This document shows positions 6,621 through 9,267 of a stretch of DNA of 9,267 bases, piece after piece. How positions within the stretch are numbered: position 1 is the first letter of the stretch; the number at the start of each line of letters is the position of its first letter. The notes under the pieces were generated by a model. That model was not told where the DNA came from, searched no databases, and saw only the letters and a program-made list of their open reading frames with translations. Source of the DNA: Ilumatobacteraceae bacterium (GTDB taxonomy: Bacteria > Actinomycetota > Acidimicrobiia > Acidimicrobiales > Ilumatobacteraceae); the NCBI GenBank assembly GCA_007117775.1, contig SKFX01000194.1, positions 1 through 9,267 of the forward strand, read 5' to 3'. Both the position numbers and the translations under genes were made by a program.

Positions 6621-7699
6621 GATGCCCCCGGATCACCCGAGCTGAGCGCCCGCCACAGCGCCCGATAGTTCGGGTACTCGAGGGCGGGGACCACCCACCC
6701 CGATGCCACCAACTCGTTGTGCAGATCCGGGAGCCGCCGCCACGGAACCCCCATGTCGACGTGATGGGCGAGATGCCATCCGGTGTTGAGGGGAGCGATC
6801 CAGAAACGTGCCAGCAGTGACTGGCGGACGTGATGGGTGGTCCGGCGACGATCGGAACTGCGCTCCATCCCGCCGTGCTCGGCGATCGCCCGGAGCCGGT
6901 TGATCACTCGCCATGAGGTCATCCACGGCAGCAACCACAACAACAGGTAGCCGAGCGGGTGGCCCACCGCCCAGAAGATCGCGAACACAACCACCTGTGC
7001 GGAGACGATGCGCAGCGCGATCGGACGCGTCGCCCCGCTGAGAGTGGAGCGCAGGAGTGGCTTGAGGTTCTTCCATCCCGAGACACCGATCGCGTCGCGG
7101 GCCAGTTTGCGCCCGAAGCTGACCCGGCTGATCGGATAGCCGACATACAGGTTCATATCGGGTTCGTCGGGACCGAACTCATCGCGATGGTGGGCGAAGT
7201 GGCCGCGCCGGTAGATCTCGAGCGGCACGAATGCCGGGTAGGCGACCAGCCATCGGCCGACGGCATCGTTGAGGCGCTTGTTGGTGAACAACAGCTTATG
7301 CGCCGCCTCATGGCCGATGATGGCGAAGCGGGCGAAGGCCGGGCCCATCATGATCACCCCGGCGAGCAGCACCACGGCCATCGCCAACCAGGCCAGGGCC
7401 ACCGGCGCGACGGCGTTGCGGATCACCCCGATCGCGACCAGCGTGGCCGCGATGGTCACCACCGACTGCACCCAGACCAGCGCCACGGTGCCGATATTGC
7501 GCACATCGTCGATCCGGCGCAGTTCGGCGCGCAGTGCCGGCAGCGGCATACCGGTCACACCGAGGCGATCGGTCGGGAGCACCTCGGGCAGGAGGGCGGC
7601 GTCGGGCACCATCGTGATCGGTCGGTCACCAACCGGCAGATCGGCCGGCTTGGCAGCCGGGCTCGCAGTCGGGCTCATCGCGACGGACTTGCGCTCCAT
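6608..7699 (-). CDS. Membrane fatty-acid desaturase family protein
   Basis: A 363-residue di-iron membrane desaturase/hydroxylase-family protein, probably introducing a double bond into a lipid acyl chain. Three histidine boxes are present: HEAAH (130-134), HFAHH (167-171) and HLAHH (309-313). H275 in AEHGG and H289/H290 may add ligands. Hydrophobic stretches at ~70-93, ~98-119 and ~228-260 are likely membrane helices; the first ~65 residues are Pro/Ala-rich and probably cytoplasmic. The APLN-x3-HLAHH-x6-PW arrangement near the third box is typical of bacterial acyl-lipid desaturases. Start 7699 is chosen because a -10-like TATCGT lies six bases upstream; ATG 7678 is an alternative, and the longer open frame to 8329 runs through xthA and is rejected. 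The electron donor is not encoded nearby under an obvious name. Exact substrate and regiochemistry are unknown; related carotenoid or alkane enzymes share this fold. Confidence 0.9.
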   Translation of the reverse strand: MERKSVAMSPTASPAAKPADLPVGDRPITMVPDAALLPEVLPTDRLGVTGMPLPALRAELRRIDDVRNIGTVALVWVQSVVTIAATLVAIGVIRNAVAPVALAWLAMAVVLLAGVIMMGPAFARFAIIGHEAAHKLLFTNKRLNDAVGRWLVAYPAFVPLEIYRRGHFAHHRDEFGPDEPDMNLYVGYPISRVSFGRKLARDAIGVSGWKNLKPLLRSTLSGATRPIALRIVSAQVVVFAIFWAVGHPLGYLLLWLLPWMTSWRVINRLRAIAEHGGMERSSDRRRTTHHVRQSLLARFWIAPLNTGWHLAHHVDMGVPWRRLPDLHNELVASGWVVPALEYPNYRALWRALSSGDPGASQSR

Positions 7700-7705
7700 G
7701 GTTGA

Positions 7706-7711
7706 ACGATA
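7706..7711 (-). promoter_or_regulatory. Putative -10 box of the desaturase gene (leaderless start)
   Basis: Read on the minus strand, TATCGT fits TAnnnT and is followed by six bases (TCAACC) and then ATG 7699, so transcription may start at the initiation codon. No Shine-Dalgarno sequence is present. A TTGGCA at 7729-7724 resembles a -35 box, but at 12 bp it is too close for normal spacing. Confidence 0.4.
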
Positions 7712-7726
7712 GGCGCGCCCGCATGC

Positions 7727-7732
7727 CAACAT
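7727..7732 (+). promoter_or_regulatory. Putative -10 box of xthA (leaderless start)
   Basis: CAACAT keeps the A and T at the two most conserved positions of the -10 hexamer and sits six bases before ATG 7739. TTGAAC at 7702-7707 is a possible -35 box with a 19-bp spacer; it overlaps the opposite-strand -10 box of the desaturase. Weak individually; supported by the same spacing at two other genes here. Confidence 0.33.
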
Positions 7733-7738
7733 CGCCTC

Positions 7739-8572
7739 ATGGCCCTCACGATCGCCTCGGTCAACGTCAACGGCATCCGCGCCGCGGTCCGCAAGGGATT
7801 CGTGGATTGGCTCGATGAACGCCGACCCGATGTGGTGACCATGCAGGAGGTCCGCGCCCCCGACGATGTGGTGCACGAGCTGCTCAATGACGAGATCGCC
7901 CACCACGGTTACCACATCGCCCATGCCGAGGCCGCCGCCAAGGGGCGCGCCGGGGTCGCGGTGCTGTCCAAGGTCGCCTTCGACCGTGTTGAGATGACGA
8001 ACGCCAAGGCGCTCGCGCCCGCCACCGGCCGATGGATCGAGACCCGGATCCCGCTTCGGGTCCGAACCGGAGCCCAGAGGCCAGCGCATCTGTGGGTCAT
8101 CTCGGCCTATGCCCACACCGGTGACGAGACCTCCGAGGCCAAGATGGCCGAGAAGCACGCCTGGTTCCGCGCCGCGACCAAACGCCTCGAGACGCTGCGT
8201 TCGACCGAGGACCATGTGTTGTTGACCGGCGACTTGAACGTCGGCCACACCGAGCGCGATATCAAGAACTGGAAGGGCAACCTGAAAAGTGCCGGCTTCC
8301 TCCCCGAAGAGCGCGCCCATTTCGATCATCTCTTCGACGACCTCGGTTGGGTCGATGTGTGCCGGCTGCTCGCCGGTGACTGCGATGGACCCTATTCATG
8401 GTGGTCGTACCGCGGCCGGGCGTTCGACACCGACACCGGATGGCGCATCGACTATCACATCGCCGATCCGGATCTGGCGGCCCGCGCCGTGTCGAGCACC
8501 GTCGACCGCGCCCCGAGCTACGCCGAGCGCTGGTCTGACCACGCACCGGTCGTCGTCGACTACAAGATCTGA
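7739..8572 (+). CDS. xthA: Exonuclease III-family AP endonuclease
   Basis: A 277-residue cytoplasmic DNA repair enzyme of the exonuclease III (exodeoxyribonuclease III) family. It cuts DNA 5' of abasic sites in base excision repair and can remove 3' blocking groups. Family catalytic motifs appear in order: N9 in SVNVNGIRA, E37 in MQEVRAP (metal ligand), the tyrosine at 114 in SAYAHTGDE, D165 and N167 in GDLNVGH, D238 in RIDYH, and D267/H268 in the terminal SDHAPVVVDY. Length matches the family (about 250-290 residues). The start at ATG 7739 places MALTIASVNVNG exactly where family members begin, and nothing useful lies upstream. It is divergent from the desaturase over 39 bp and convergent with the stress-protein gene downstream (23 bp between stops). 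No functional link with the redox operon is apparent. The call is firm. Confidence 0.96.
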   Translation: MALTIASVNVNGIRAAVRKGFVDWLDERRPDVVTMQEVRAPDDVVHELLNDEIAHHGYHIAHAEAAAKGRAGVAVLSKVAFDRVEMTNAKALAPATGRWIETRIPLRVRTGAQRPAHLWVISAYAHTGDETSEAKMAEKHAWFRAATKRLETLRSTEDHVLLTGDLNVGHTERDIKNWKGNLKSAGFLPEERAHFDHLFDDLGWVDVCRLLAGDCDGPYSWWSYRGRAFDTDTGWRIDYHIADPDLAARAVSSTVDRAPSYAERWSDHAPVVVDYKI

Positions 8573-8595
8573 CCGGCCGGATCTGACGGGGCCGC

Positions 8596-9267
8596 TCAGC
8601 TCGGAGGCAGCGCCACGATCGCGACAGCGCAGCGACAGGTGTCGAGCACCCGCTCGGCGGTCTGGCCGAGGAACGGGGTGCCGTCGGCATCTTGGGTCTC
8701 GATACCGAGCACCACCAGATCGCATGCGTGTTCGACCACCGCGGTGGCGATCGCCGTGGCGCGCGATTGATGGGTCATGAACACCCGTCGCACCGCCACC
8801 ATCGATTCGCGCGCCGAGCGTTCGACCTGGCCGATCAGCCGCTCACCCACAGGTTCAGCGAATGAGCCGACGGTGCGCTCATGGCTGCGCAGCGTGGTTC
8901 GGATGAAGCGGCGCACACCGCCGTCGTCGGGTGTCGGGGTGACATGCAACAGGATCACCTCCGCGCCGGTCTCGGCTGCGAGTCCGAGCGCCAACTCCGC
9001 GGCGGCGCGCGATTGCCGCGCTGCTGACACCGGCAGCAGGATCCGGCGCACCGGGGTCGGTTCGGCCGGTCCCGCACCGAGCGGCGGCCGGACCAGGATC
9101 ACCGGGAGATGCGAGGTCATCAGCGCCGCGCTCGTGATCGGCCCGAGGCCCGCCGATCCACTGGCCGGGGCCAGGCCGGCAGCGAGCACATCGAATCCCA
9201 ACAGCGCTTGGGCGGTGACCGATTCCGATGGATCGCCACTGGAGCGCAACCGCTCGACCCGTCGCTC
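8596..9267 (-). CDS. C-terminal part of a tandem Usp-domain protein (cut at right edge)
   Basis: The frame is open to the window edge, so 224 residues of a longer protein are visible; a TTG at 9249 could start it but would cut through a domain. The first ~60 visible residues (VLAAGLAPASG, LGPITSAALM, LPVILVRPP) look like the end of one Usp domain. A second full Usp domain follows at ~69-224: RRILLPVSAA, then EVILLHVTP, DLVVLGIETQ, and FLGQTAERVLDTCRCAVAIV. The usual ATP motif G-x2-G-x9-G-S/T is degenerate: the second Gly is missing and GQT replaces GST, so ATP binding is uncertain. No membrane helix is visible in this part. Tandem Usp domains occur as stand-alone stress proteins or as tails of cation:proton antiporters; the missing N-terminus decides which. 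The Usp domain call is solid; the full architecture is unknown. Confidence 0.8.
   Translation of the reverse strand, partial: ERRVERLRSSGDPSESVTAQALLGFDVLAAGLAPASGSAGLGPITSAALMTSHLPVILVRPPLGAGPAEPTPVRRILLPVSAARQSRAAAELALGLAAETGAEVILLHVTPTPDDGGVRRFIRTTLRSHERTVGSFAEPVGERLIGQVERSARESMVAVRRVFMTHQSRATAIATAVVEHACDLVVLGIETQDADGTPFLGQTAERVLDTCRCAVAIVALPPS

Noticed and set aside
6660..6675. Hairpin CCCGA-TAGT-TCGGG downstream of the operon as a terminator
   Set aside because: The stem is only five to six pairs, lies within desaturase coding sequence and has no U-tract on either strand.
6959..7705. Plus-strand open frame of 248 codons, His/Asp/Arg-rich
   Set aside because: It is antisense to the desaturase, whose three histidine boxes and membrane helices establish the real coding strand; the composition is a reflection of that.
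7700..8329. Extended N-terminus of the desaturase open frame
   Set aside because: It runs antisense through xthA, which is firmly identified; the extension shows no conserved sequence, and a local start at 7699 is available.
8565..8587. Repeat of GATCTGAC (8567 and 8580) and an AGATC/GATCT inverted repeat between convergent genes
   Set aside because: Too short (5-bp stem, no U-tract) to call a terminator, and short GATC-containing repeats are common throughout this sequence.

Overview
The window is gene-dense and GC-rich, with no mobile element, RNA gene or CRISPR array that I can see. GTG starts, ATGA gene junctions, strong G/C preference at third codon positions and probable leaderless promoters suggest a high-GC actinomycete. 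The 'mycofactocin-type' oxidoreductase/ETF gene set would fit Acidimicrobiia or a related group. That placement is inference and rests on no single decisive marker.

Layout. (1) 1-993, minus: 5' part of a sensor diguanylate cyclase with a GAF-like N-terminus and an intact GGDEF domain; it runs off the left edge. (2) 994-1111: a 118-bp divergent promoter region with nested inverted repeats and a -10-like box. (3) 1112-6620, plus: a tight five-gene operon. It encodes an OYE/FadH/trimethylamine-dehydrogenase-family flavo-iron-sulfur oxidoreductase, an ETF alpha-type subunit, a FixC-like ETF:quinone oxidoreductase, a FixX-like ferredoxin and an ETF beta-type subunit. Three junctions overlap and the fourth has 11 bp between genes. 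(4) 6608-7699, minus: a membrane fatty-acid desaturase with three histidine boxes, overlapping the operon's last gene tail to tail. (5) 7739-8572, plus: an exonuclease III-family DNA repair enzyme, divergent from the desaturase across 39 bp. (6) 8596-9267, minus: the C-terminal part of a protein with tandem universal-stress-protein (Usp) domains; it runs off the right edge.

The candidate system is the operon. Its products can be read as one electron path: substrate -> FMN -> 4Fe-4S in the OYE-like enzyme -> FAD of an ETF made by the alpha and beta genes -> FixC/FixX -> membrane quinone. The OYE-like protein has FadH-type cysteine spacing, but the segment that would hold a second nucleotide-binding motif has lost GxGxxG. 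This suggests that its partner is the ETF encoded beside it rather than NAD(P)H. Families of this type are known to occur near mycofactocin genes in actinobacteria, so a mycofactocin-linked substrate or carrier is a reasonable guess. No mycofactocin biosynthesis gene lies in this window, and the substrate cannot be read from sequence.
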